Shown here: in pieces, positions 14,937 through 21,935 of the stretch | Position numbering within the stretch: the first letter of the stretch is position 1 | Layout of the letters: the number at the start of each line of letters is the position of its first letter | NCBI GenBank assembly: GCA_965372135.1 | Contig: CBDVBD010000031.1 | Location: forward strand, 1 to 24,936 | DNA from: CBDVBD01 sp965372135 | Lineage (GTDB): Bacteria; Electryoneota; RPQS01; CBDVBD01 | Reading direction: 5' to 3' | Length of the DNA: 24,936 bases | The notes under the pieces: generated by a model | Seen by the model: the letters and a program-made list of their open reading frames with translations, nothing else | Database searches by the model: none | What the model was told of the DNA's origin: nothing | Translations under genes and position numbers: made by a program

Positions 14937-15785
14937 ATGTCTTGGACTTCTACCAATATCGTAAAAAAGCATCTGCAAGATACCGGTGTGTCGATAGATT
15001 CCGTGGTCGATGAACATCATACTTTGACTGACGAAGACTCGGAACAGTTGGCGCATGCCTATATCACCGACAATACCGAAAAAGTAAAAACTATCGACTC
15101 CAACTCACCTTATTCCCAAGGGTCAGCTAAATTAGCAGGGACGTACTGGAAATCCTTAGACTACGAACAGATTGTCCCGGGGACAGTGGTGGTGGCGGAT
15201 GACACTTTCCTTTCAACCATCTATATAGAAGGTGTAGATTACACGATAGACTATCCCAATGGAAAGATCAGGCGTGATGCGAGCGGTAGTATCAGCGATG
15301 GGGGAACGGTGTATGTATGGTATCAATACTACACAGTACATACTAAAGATACGGATTATACCCTTAATGAGGAAACCGGCACCATTGCCAGAATTGAAGA
15401 AGGCGGGATTGCCAACGGCAGCCGGGTGTGGGTGGATTACGAATTAGATGTGGGATCAGTGGCGGATAGTCTAATGGAGCAGGCTGTTGTTGAAGCGGAA
15501 GATAAGATACTGACCCGCTTGTCGTCAGATTACACTGTCAGTTCCACCGATCAGGGACTGAAGACCGGCGCGACGGAATTGACTTTATCTATCATCACCA
15601 GGGAAATGGCAGCGGAAGCCATGAGGATCTACCCATCATCGAAAGCAGCAGCGCTTTCGGAACAGTGGCGAAAGTTGAGCATCCGGTTCGAACAGCAGGC
15701 ATGGAAGACCTTGAGTATGTTCTTGACAATACCGGTACTGCGTGGAGCCAGGGTCTACACGAACCCATCATTCGGGAATGATTAG
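14937..15785 (+). CDS. Phage head protein with duplicated beta repeat, possible head-completion adaptor
   Basis: This 282-residue protein starts with a helical segment (TSTNIVKKHLQDTGVSID) and contains two similar beta units: residues 101-131 (DYTIDYPNGKIRRDASGSIS onwards) and 140-169 (DYTLNEETGTIARIEEGGIA onwards). Each has the order D-Y-T, turn, K/T-I-x-R, Gly-rich turn, V-Y/W-V. The C-terminal third is helical (SLMEQAVVEAEDKILTRLSS, ITREMAAEAMRIYPSSKAAA), like gp6-type head-completion adaptors. GGAGGATAAC precedes the ATG. Adaptor function is a guess from the helical end and its position before the terminase genes. Confidence 0.65.
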   Translation: MSWTSTNIVKKHLQDTGVSIDSVVDEHHTLTDEDSEQLAHAYITDNTEKVKTIDSNSPYSQGSAKLAGTYWKSLDYEQIVPGTVVVADDTFLSTIYIEGVDYTIDYPNGKIRRDASGSISDGGTVYVWYQYYTVHTKDTDYTLNEETGTIARIEEGGIANGSRVWVDYELDVGSVADSLMEQAVVEAEDKILTRLSSDYTVSSTDQGLKTGATELTLSIITREMAAEAMRIYPSSKAAALSEQWRKLSIRFEQQAWKTLSMFLTIPVLRGARVYTNPSFGND

Positions 15786-15797
15786 CCTCAGTTAGTC

Positions 15798-16184
15798 ATG
15801 AATTGGACGGAAAAGAAACGCAAATACTTGGTACTGCTGGGTGATCCAAAATGCCGGTTATCACGGAACGAAATCGCGGAACAACTCGGCGTCCACTGTG
15901 CGACTCTCAGGAATTGGGAAAAGGATGAAGAGTTTCGCCAGGCACTGTCAGACACAAATGCGGATGCACAGGAGGATCGGGAATGGGCGACTCTGAAAGC
16001 GGTGTTGTACGAGAAAGCGATGGAAGGCGATGTGGCTGCAGCCAGGCTGTTATGGCAGATGCGGGAAATGCACCCGACTCAGGATACAGAAACGGGAATC
16101 ACCCTGGACCAGGCACTGGAACTGATTGGGAAGCATTTGAGTGCCAAGAACTTAACCTCGATGAACACAAATTTCGGGAATTGA
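15798..16184 (+). CDS. terS: Terminase small subunit
   Basis: This 128-residue protein has an N-terminal helix-turn-helix (about residues 20-42: RLSRNEIAEQLGVHCATLRN) followed by a helical oligomerisation region (TLKAVLYEKAMEGDVAAARL and LLWQMREMHPT). That is the typical layout of small terminases that recognise the packaging site and hand DNA to the large subunit. It overlaps the large terminase start by one base (TGATG), so the pair is translationally coupled. No clear ribosome site is visible 12 bases after the preceding stop. The packaging site (cos or pac) was not identified. Confidence 0.88.
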   Translation: MNWTEKKRKYLVLLGDPKCRLSRNEIAEQLGVHCATLRNWEKDEEFRQALSDTNADAQEDREWATLKAVLYEKAMEGDVAAARLLWQMREMHPTQDTETGITLDQALELIGKHLSAKNLTSMNTNFGN

Positions 16185-17518
16185 TGCGGTGCGCCGAATC
16201 ACCCTGGTATTTCTTGACTAACTATGTCTATACACATGATCCCGTGATGGGGGTAGTTCGATATCCGACTTACCAGTTTCTTCAGGACTTAGTGCATGAT
16301 ATACATGCCAGCCGCCGCCTGTTGGTGCCAAAGTCGCGTCAGATGTTGGTGTCATGGACTGCGGTGGGATATTACCTGTGGAAAGCCATTTTCTTGGGAC
16401 ATTCGCTGATACTCTTCCTATCCCGCGGGGAAAACAGCGCTCAAGAATTGTTAGGTCGCACCAAATTTATCTGCCGACACCTGCCTTCTTGGATGACGCC
16501 GGCACTTGAACGAGACAGCCGTCACGAATTGGAACTAAAACACATCGGATCGCGGTTGATTTCACTGCCGGCGACCAAAGATGGTCCGAGGATGTATGCG
16601 CCCAGCGCGGTGTTTTGGGATGAGATGGCATTCACTCCCTGGGATGAGGATATTTGGGCAGCGTTGAAACCGGCGTTGGATTCAGGAGGCAGTTTCTTGG
16701 GTGTATCGTCATCCGGGGGACCGGACAATTTGTTCTATCAATTGGTTACCAAAGGTCGTACCGAAGGTTTCGGCATCCATCGGGTGCATTACAACCAGCA
16801 TCCGATGAAAGATGCCGCCTGGGTGACGGAAGCGCGGAAAGGTATGTCTCAAGCACGATGGGATCGCGAGCAGGAAATCTCCTTCGCAGGAATTGCCGAC
16901 CGGGTGTATTCCGAATTTGATCCCCTCGATCACTTACGGTCAGAGGACTGGGAATGGCATCCGGAGCTGCCCACTTATCGATCGATCGACTTTGGGTATT
17001 GTCATCCGTTTGTGCAGTGGTTCCAAGTCACACCTGAAGGGACTATTATCCTGTTCGATGAATGGGAAGGGCAGAATCAAACCACCGAAGATATGATCGC
17101 CGCGGTCAAGAGGACAGATCAACGACACGGCATTACCGAATCCAAAGTGTCCTGGACATCCTGCGATCCGGCGGGTAAAGCCAAAGGGGAATCGGGAATC
17201 AGCCCGGTGGAACGGTTGATTCACGCAGGGGTCCAAGTCCGTTATCGGAATTCGTCCATCCGGGACGGCATCGATTTGGTGAAATCGAAATTATGCGATG
17301 CCAATGGGAACATAAGATTAAAATTCTCACCCAGAGTGGAAATCACGGTTCAACATATGGGGCTCTATCGCTGGCGACCTGGTCGGGAGGAACCGGAAAA
17401 GGATCATCGGGTGGATCATTCCATGGATGCTTTACGGTATTTTCTGGTTAACTATTTCGCCAATCAGCCTAAGGGAGGGTTGACCCCTCCACGAGCCACC
17501 GGAATTCCAAGATTTTAA
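16184..17518 (+). CDS. terL: Terminase large subunit (ATPase and nuclease)
   Basis: This 444-residue DNA-packaging motor has a variant Walker A (VPKSRQMLVSW, residues 48-58), a Walker B with catalytic acid (SAVFWDEM, 141-148, D146/E147) and a coupling-like segment LGVSSSGGP (172-180). The C-terminal RNase H-fold nuclease shows acidic residues at D269 (SIDFGY), D328 (TSCDPAG) and D411/D415 (VDHSMDAL). The frame is open from 15983, but the upstream part only re-reads the small terminase gene; the ATG overlapping its stop is the natural start, although a start up to about 15 codons earlier cannot be excluded. All key residues are present, so packaging should work. It is followed by the portal gene 13 bases later. 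Confidence 0.93.
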   Translation: MRCAESPWYFLTNYVYTHDPVMGVVRYPTYQFLQDLVHDIHASRRLLVPKSRQMLVSWTAVGYYLWKAIFLGHSLILFLSRGENSAQELLGRTKFICRHLPSWMTPALERDSRHELELKHIGSRLISLPATKDGPRMYAPSAVFWDEMAFTPWDEDIWAALKPALDSGGSFLGVSSSGGPDNLFYQLVTKGRTEGFGIHRVHYNQHPMKDAAWVTEARKGMSQARWDREQEISFAGIADRVYSEFDPLDHLRSEDWEWHPELPTYRSIDFGYCHPFVQWFQVTPEGTIILFDEWEGQNQTTEDMIAAVKRTDQRHGITESKVSWTSCDPAGKAKGESGISPVERLIHAGVQVRYRNSSIRDGIDLVKSKLCDANGNIRLKFSPRVEITVQHMGLYRWRPGREEPEKDHRVDHSMDALRYFLVNYFANQPKGGLTPPRATGIPRF

Positions 17519-17531
17519 GGAAGGAATCATT

Positions 17532-18815
17532 ATGTTCTTCAAGCGAAAAAAGTCCATGCCCGGAGTTCCAGAACCCCGGATAGCAAAAAGCCGACAACCT
17601 ATTGGAAGTTTAGCCACAACTAAATACCGCACGTGGCCTCACGCCCACGCGCCATTAACCATGGCACCTGGGAATAATCCATGGTTCCAGTATACAGGAT
17701 CGAATCGAGCTGGTTATTACCGGTATCTGCGAGATCACATTCCTATCATTTCAACAGCTATTTGGACCTGGGTGCACTTGTGCTCGACACCCCAGACCTA
17801 CGACTTGGATGGCTCGGAAGCCGAAGTCCGGCAAGCCAGGAACATCATTGATGAATTGGACCGACGGATCAATGTCAATCTGTTGTTTCGCGGACAAGGG
17901 ATTTCCCGATTGACTGAAGCAATGTTTTTGGAGCTGTTCACAGTGGGTCGTTTCGCCGGGGAAATCATCCTGAAAAAGGACGGGCACGGCATTGACGGGT
18001 TTCGTCCGATCGATACAGACCGAATCGATTGGGAATTCACCGATCATTGGGAACCGGCATACTTAGACGAAAATGACAACCGGGTACCGATTCCGAAAGA
18101 ACGGCTGTTTTACGCTACGCTAAACCAAGACTTGTTTAATCCAAAGGGATCCGATCCTTTGGCATCCATTCCCTTCGTCACCGAGATCGAACAACGCATG
18201 TTGGATGACATGGCACGCAGTTCCCACAATGCCGGAACCCCCAGGCTCCAAATTAAGATTACCCCTCCACAACAAATAGAGAATGAAGCAGCATCACAGT
18301 ACGTCAGCCGTATCAACCACTATTTCGATGATGTGGTGTCGCAGATGAAGGATATCGGTCCCGACGACAATCTCTTTACCTGGTCCGATGTGGAAGTTAA
18401 GGTTGTGGGCGGTGATGCCGGTAACAACCATTCCTGGAGGCTAAACAGAGAGCAGGTTATCGAGGACGTGATCACCGGCTTGAGGCTGTTTCCCTGGGCG
18501 TTGGGTCGATCGCACCGCACCACTAGAAACTGGGCACACGCACAGTTCAACCTCCTAATGCAAATCGTGGATTCGATTCAGGCATGGGGAGTTACTTTGG
18601 CTGACTGGCTTCGCACCACCGAACTTCGATTGCAAGGAAATTTGGCGGTGCCTCATCACCGCTTTGCACCCAACCAAGATCCTTTTATGGTTGATCAAGA
18701 ACGTGCCAAACAAATCCAATTTGAAGTAGTCGATGGCAAAGTAAGCAAAGGGTATATTTCTAAAGATCAAGGCGCTCGGGAACTGGGTTACCTCACAGCT
18801 TACAAGCAAGATTAA
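17532..18815 (+). CDS. Phage portal protein
   Basis: This 427-residue protein follows the large terminase with a good ribosome site (GGAAGGAATCATT before the ATG). Typical portal features are the N-terminal basic start, the region RAGYYRYLRDHIPIISTAIW (entry of the portal core), ELFTVGRFAGEIILKKDGHG and FRPIDTDRIDWEF (the clip/wing beta region), and the long C-terminal helices (QFNLLMQIVDSIQAWGVTLA). Twelve copies would form the ring through which DNA enters the head and to which the terminase docks. Length is within the family range. Its subfamily is not determined. Confidence 0.88.
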   Translation: MFFKRKKSMPGVPEPRIAKSRQPIGSLATTKYRTWPHAHAPLTMAPGNNPWFQYTGSNRAGYYRYLRDHIPIISTAIWTWVHLCSTPQTYDLDGSEAEVRQARNIIDELDRRINVNLLFRGQGISRLTEAMFLELFTVGRFAGEIILKKDGHGIDGFRPIDTDRIDWEFTDHWEPAYLDENDNRVPIPKERLFYATLNQDLFNPKGSDPLASIPFVTEIEQRMLDDMARSSHNAGTPRLQIKITPPQQIENEAASQYVSRINHYFDDVVSQMKDIGPDDNLFTWSDVEVKVVGGDAGNNHSWRLNREQVIEDVITGLRLFPWALGRSHRTTRNWAHAQFNLLMQIVDSIQAWGVTLADWLRTTELRLQGNLAVPHHRFAPNQDPFMVDQERAKQIQFEVVDGKVSKGYISKDQGARELGYLTAYKQD

Positions 18816-18839
18816 ATTCAACTAAACGCAGAAGGCCTC

Positions 18840-19034
18840 ATGGAACAATATCTCATTATATGCCAGCACTGTGGAGAAGCACACTTATTAACTCCGCAAA
18901 CGCTGAAATTTCAGTGTAAGAACTGCGGGAAGTTGATTTTTCATCGTGGATTGGCGGGGTTGATTGATTGGGAAACCATACAACAACATCCCCTCAATTC
19001 AAACTCAATAAATGCTAAGCTGGTCAAAGCCTAA
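18840..19034 (+). CDS. Small zinc-ribbon protein
   Basis: This 64-residue protein has two CXXC knuckles (CQHCGEAH at 8-15 and CKNCGKL near 26-32) that make a one-zinc ribbon, then a short helical tail. GAAGG precedes the ATG. It lies between portal and protease genes. Such ribbons often occur in phage head operons; function is unknown (possible DNA or protein contact). Confidence 0.75.
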   Translation: MEQYLIICQHCGEAHLLTPQTLKFQCKNCGKLIFHRGLAGLIDWETIQQHPLNSNSINAKLVKA

Positions 19035-19111
19035 AAATATCAGATGAATCTACACGCACAACTTGGCTAACAATAACGCCGTTCACACAAGAATTTGAAT
19101 ATGGAGGAATA

Positions 19112-19819
19112 ATGATTACCCAGGAACTATCCGGGCAGGTGATCGCTTCCCGACAGCGGGTTACCATTCGGGACGTGGAATTAATCCACCAACTTCCGAA
19201 CCCACCGTTGGTGCCGTTGAAGAAGGAAGACGTTTATGTCCGGCGATGCCGGTTGGCAGGGGAAGTGATTGACAGTCACGGTGGGTGTTTTCGGAAATCC
19301 GACCTACCGAAACTTCTTAAATTGACATGGGGCGCACCTACGTTAATCGGACACAACCGCCAGACAGTTGGTGTGGGACGTTTCTTCGCAGGCAGCATCG
19401 ATGAACATGAGGGTAACAACTACATCGTCCCAAAATTTTACTGGCTGAAAGCTCACTCGAAAGCGGAAGATCTCCGCATCAATATCGACGGCGGTATCTA
19501 CAACGAAGCTTCTATCGCTTTCACCTTCAGCCATCCCACTTGCTCAATCTGCGGAGGGGACATCCGCAGCTGCGAACACTGGCCCGGCGAGGAATATGAT
19601 TCCCAACAATGTTTCTTCTACTACGATGGCATCGAACGTGTCCTGGAAGGCTCCATTGTGTTCCGTGGTGCGGCTCCAGGTACCGGTTTCATGGCTAATA
19701 ACAGCCAACTCCCCACCAGGGATTGGAAAGGGAAGTGGCTGCGGATTAAGCTAAAAGGGCGTTGGCACCGGGCTTATCTGATGGAAGAGGAATCCCCGCT
19801 GGATGCTCCGTCCGAATAA
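19112..19819 (+). CDS. Prohead maturation protease-like protein with zinc-knuckle insert
   Basis: This 235-residue protein matches the serine prohead protease pattern: a His in TLIGHNRQTVGVGRFF (H81), a Ser in GIYNEASIAFTF (S134) and a Glu in VLEGSIVFRGAAPGTGF (E179), in the order and spacing of the HK97-type His-Ser-Glu triad. Right after the Ser there is a Cys-rich insert CSICGGDIRSCEHWPGE (C144, C147, C154, H156) that could hold a zinc ion. GGAGGAATA precedes the ATG. It lies after the portal rather than before the capsid gene. Cleavage of the head protein is inferred; a spike or other head role remains possible. Confidence 0.72.
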   Translation: MITQELSGQVIASRQRVTIRDVELIHQLPNPPLVPLKKEDVYVRRCRLAGEVIDSHGGCFRKSDLPKLLKLTWGAPTLIGHNRQTVGVGRFFAGSIDEHEGNNYIVPKFYWLKAHSKAEDLRINIDGGIYNEASIAFTFSHPTCSICGGDIRSCEHWPGEEYDSQQCFFYYDGIERVLEGSIVFRGAAPGTGFMANNSQLPTRDWKGKWLRIKLKGRWHRAYLMEEESPLDAPSE

Positions 19820-19846
19820 CATTCTATACGCAATGGGAGACATACG

Positions 19847-20095
19847 ATGGTCATGGAATGGAAGGACGCCATTTACATTGGAATATTGCTGGTGGCGATC
19901 GTGGCAGCGTTCTGGCGGTTGAAGATGGATCTGAAACATTTAGACGACATCAAAGCCGACCGGGAATGGGCACGGGGGCTGGAATCCAGAATATACAACG
20001 AACTACACGGGATCCAGCTCAGCGTTACCCGAATTGAGACCTTACTGATGGGAAATAAATGGCGAGGAACAACGGATAATCAAAGCGATCCGTAA
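19847..20095 (+). CDS. Small one-helix membrane protein with coiled coil, holin/XhlA-like
   Basis: This 82-residue protein has one hydrophobic helix (AIYIGILLVAIVAAFW, about 8-23) followed by a charged coiled-coil-like segment (KMDLKHLDDIKADREWARGL, then ESRIYNELHGIQLSVTRIET). GGGAG is found ahead of the ATG. The topology resembles small phage membrane proteins next to lysis genes (XhlA or single-span holins), but no endolysin is in the window, so lysis is unproven. It is the last gene of the island and is followed by hairpins. Confidence 0.7.
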   Translation: MVMEWKDAIYIGILLVAIVAAFWRLKMDLKHLDDIKADREWARGLESRIYNELHGIQLSVTRIETLLMGNKWRGTTDNQSDP

Positions 20096-20108
20096 TGAGG
20101 TAGAGGTA

Positions 20109-20157
20109 TAGGGGTGGCAGCAATCAGCTCAACCGCCACCCCTAAAGGGCAGGCCCT
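20109..20157. terminator. Tandem hairpins closing the phage operon
   Basis: A 10-base stem (20109-20118 with 20135-20144, 16-base loop) is followed by a tight AGGGC/GCCCT hairpin (20146-20157). They lie between convergent genes (phage operon and the CC-motif gene). There is no long T-run, so termination is likely but not certain. Confidence 0.5.
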
Positions 20158-20174
20158 AATGGGCAGGCAGGAAT

Positions 20175-20366
20175 CTACTTTTTCTTCAACTCTTGAAGGT
20201 GCTCATCCAATCCTTCAAGTTCCTTCTTCAACTGATCCCGGTAGTTTTCCAGTTTCTCCAATTCCTCACCCTTGGTGACGAAGCGACGCTGTAATCCACT
20301 GGTATCACAACAGGTGTCGTCGCAGCAATCTTCCCTCTTGATTACGATAGGTCCACAGCAGTCCAT
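20175..20366 (-). CDS. Small CC-motif/coiled-coil protein, DUF5320-like
   Basis: This 63-residue protein has three CC pairs near its start (MDCCGP, REDCC, DTCC; residues 3-20) and then a charged coiled coil (TKGEELEKLENYRDQLKKEL and LDEHLQELKKK). AAAGGAGGATACC precedes the ATG. The C-terminal coil resembles the small DUF5320-type proteins often found next to ArsR or iron-sulfur cofactor genes. The CC pairs suggest thiol-based metal or metalloid binding. The shared operator at 20421-20450 ties it to the ArsR gene. Substrate is unknown. Confidence 0.75.
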   Translation of the reverse strand: MDCCGPIVIKREDCCDDTCCDTSGLQRRFVTKGEELEKLENYRDQLKKELEGLDEHLQELKKK

Positions 20367-20390
20367 GGTATCCTCCTTTGTTTAGTGTTT

Positions 20391-20414
20391 AACACCCCAC
20401 TTCAGTGGGGTGTT
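20391..20414 (-). other. Hairpin between operator and start of the CC-motif gene
   Basis: A perfect 10-base stem (20391-20400 with 20405-20414) with a TTCA loop lies after the arsR stop and operator and before the ribosome site of the small gene. It could end the arsR transcript or act as a stabilising leader hairpin. Confidence 0.55.
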
Positions 20415-20420
20415 CTATAT

Positions 20421-20450
20421 TATTTAAGCGTTTAACTTAATGCTTAAATA
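20421..20450. promoter_or_regulatory. ArsR operator of the CC-motif gene
   Basis: TATTTAAGC (20421-20429) and GCTTAAATA (20442-20450) form an inverted repeat with a 12-base centre. The half-sites are identical to those at 20899-20920, with a longer spacer. It lies 55 bases ahead of the small gene. Confidence 0.6.
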
Positions 20451-20472
20451 CTTATGTAAAAAAATTTCTTCA

Positions 20473-20886
20473 TTACTTTTTAAGTTTCGAAATACGATCC
20501 TGGACTTTTTTCAATTCCGCTTCCAGCTCCTCCTTATGTTTCTGAAGGTCGTCTAAATCAGCTTTTGGGGAAGCTGATTCAGGAAAACAATATTCCACCT
20601 CAGTTCCGCATCGGCAAACCTGGATCAACATCCCGCAACAGCTTTCTAAGTTTTCCACATCGACCGAGTAAGGAATATAATATCCTTTCCGTTCGTTATT
20701 CACCAAATCAGCTTGACGTAATATCTTCAAATGCTGGGATACCGCGGCAGGCGATATCCCAAGCTCTTCGGCAATCTTCTTAGCGCCAAGCGGTCCATCG
20801 GTTTTCAACAATTCCAGGATTTTTATGCGCGATTCCACACCCAGCACTTTAAACATTTCAAATGGGTGCATCTTCATAACAGACAT
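20473..20886 (-). CDS. ArsR-family transcriptional repressor with CC motif and coiled-coil tail
   Basis: The first 90 residues are a winged helix of the ArsR/SmtB type (GVESRIKILELLKTDGPLGA, KKIAEELGISPAAVSQHLKI, a wing near NNERKGYYIPYSV). Residues about 80-100 hold a cysteine cluster (LESCCGMLIQVCRCGTEVEYC) that could sense a metalloid or thiol-reactive signal. An unusual tail follows (LDDLQKHKEELEAELKKVQD, coiled coil) like the coil in the neighbouring small protein. Two inverted-repeat operators lie at its promoter and ahead of that gene, so it probably represses both. AGGAA precedes the first ATG closely; the ATG three codons later is an alternative start. Confidence 0.88.
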   Translation of the reverse strand: MSVMKMHPFEMFKVLGVESRIKILELLKTDGPLGAKKIAEELGISPAAVSQHLKILRQADLVNNERKGYYIPYSVDVENLESCCGMLIQVCRCGTEVEYCFPESASPKADLDDLQKHKEELEAELKKVQDRISKLKK

Positions 20887-20898
20887 TTCCTGATTAAG

Positions 20899-20920
20899 TA
20901 TTTAAGCGACTGCTTAAATA
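20899..20920. promoter_or_regulatory. ArsR autoregulatory operator
   Basis: TATTTAAGC and GCTTAAATA with a four-base centre form a perfect 9-base inverted repeat overlapping the -10 box of the arsR promoter. This is a textbook position for an autorepressor site. Confidence 0.75.
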
Positions 20921-20945
20921 TACAAAATCGAAATCGAAAAGTCAA
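20917..20945 (-). promoter_or_regulatory. Promoter of the arsR-type gene
   Basis: On the minus strand TTGACT (20940-20945), a 17-base spacer and TATATT (20917-20922), the latter overlapping the operator. Confidence 0.75.
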
Positions 20946-21012
20946 GGGGTTTTTTTATTTTTTTGTGGGTAGTGTCCGGGCAAAGACAGTTGTCAGGGTC
21001 GCAGGAGTATAT

Positions 21013-21087
21013 GGAGTGCGGCAGCAAGCTGCCGCACTCTAAAGGCAGGTATCTACTCCTGGATCCCGCATTCCGCCAGCTGGCGGA
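21013..21087. repeat. Intergenic hairpin plus palindromic repeat, copy 2
   Basis: A 12-base GC-rich hairpin (21014-21025 with 21028-21039, two-base loop) is followed by the perfect 16-base palindrome TCCGCCAGCTGGCGGA (21072-21087), identical to that at 9034-9049, set between TCCC and GGGA flanks. It lies between the arsR promoter and the methyltransferase cluster. Confidence 0.7.
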
Positions 21088-21108
21088 TGGGATGACAGAG
21101 GAGTTTCT

Positions 21109-21843
21109 TCACCCTAAAGATAACACATACATCGCCCAACCCATATATGGGCGGTCGTATTTGAAATATTTATCCTGCATTTTGTGGAAATGGCGGATGA
21201 CTTCTTCCCGCTCGGGATGATCGGGATTTTCTTCGATCCATCGCAATAGTCCGACCCAATCACCAGAAACGTAATTATCCCAATCATCATGACTGGCTCG
21301 AACCACGGTTTCGACCTCGAACCCTTCCTCACGGACGGTTTGCAATAGCTCGAATTCGGTAAGCATCCCCGGATCCTGTTTCACAATTTCCGGCGGAACA
21401 AGTTCCTGCAGCCAATATACTTCCCCCGCCACAAGTTTCCCACCTGGTTCAATTGCATTCTTCATAGCTTGTATTGCCGACCGGAAATCATCCCAGATAA
21501 AGGTAGCTCCGATACATGCTGCCACATCAAATGCATTCTTTTCAAACTGGTATTCCCGGGTGTTTGCGCAGATGATCTCGATGCGATCCTGAAATCACCG
21601 GTCTTTCATTTTCTTCCGAGCGCGTTGGCAGGCATAGTCACGAATTTCGATCCCGATCCCGGATATGCCGAATTCCTCCGCCCACAGTGCCAATACTTCC
21701 CCATAGCCGCTTCCGAAATCGATAACTCGGCTGCTTTTGTTCAATCCCAGTACTTTCCCGATTTTCACTACCTTTTCAGGCGTTGTAGGATTGACCAGTT
21801 CCATATAGCGTTCGGAAATATTTACCAGATCGAAAAATTCCAT
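21109..21843 (-). pseudogene. SAM-dependent methyltransferase interrupted by an in-frame TGA
   Basis: Residues 1-82 contain the start of a class I methyltransferase (SRVIDFGSGYGEVLALWAEE is the SAM-binding loop; GISGIGIEIRDYACQRARKK follows). A TGA at 21595-21597 stops this frame, but the same frame then continues without shift as FQDRIEIICANTREYQF and on (CIGATFIWDDFRSAIQAMKN, PGGKLVAGEVYW) to a normal stop at 21109. A single TGG-to-TGA change would restore a 244-residue enzyme. It is most likely a nonsense mutation or a sequence error; recoding cannot be excluded. No downstream selenocysteine-type stem was seen, and TGA is a normal stop in genes nearby. Confidence 0.75.
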
Positions 21844-21935
21844 ATCTAAATCTATTTAATGAAGAATCATTTCCTCGACAGAATCATATTTACATCATAC
21901 GGGAAATTCCCATTCCTGGCATATTTAAGGTCGTA

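Larger units (their letters stand above)
10754..20157. mobile_element. Phage-derived head-and-packaging island with XRE/ImmA switch
   Basis: The block contains a repressor and ImmA/IrrE-like protease on the minus strand and, divergently, capsid decoration, major capsid, adaptor-like, both terminase, portal, protease and small membrane protein genes. It is bounded by a host-like porin gene on the left and an ArsR pair on the right. Within these limits I find no tail, lysis enzyme, integrase, transposase or replication gene, and no convincing attachment repeats, so the edges are set by gene content only. It may be a capsid-forming satellite, a domesticated particle-forming element or a reduced prophage. 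Confidence 0.7.

Noticed and set aside
15983..16183. Extended N-terminus of the large terminase
   Set aside because: This part only re-reads the small terminase gene in another frame; its composition is unlike a terminase.
10294..20174. Attachment-site direct repeats or a tRNA at the island edges
   Set aside because: I compared both edge regions by eye and saw no convincing shared repeat and no tRNA; an alignment tool would be needed to exclude short ones.
21595..21597. TGA as selenocysteine or as tryptophan under a changed code
   Set aside because: No convincing stem follows the TGA (only about four pairable bases), and TGA is used as a normal stop nearby (for example feoA and the small terminase).
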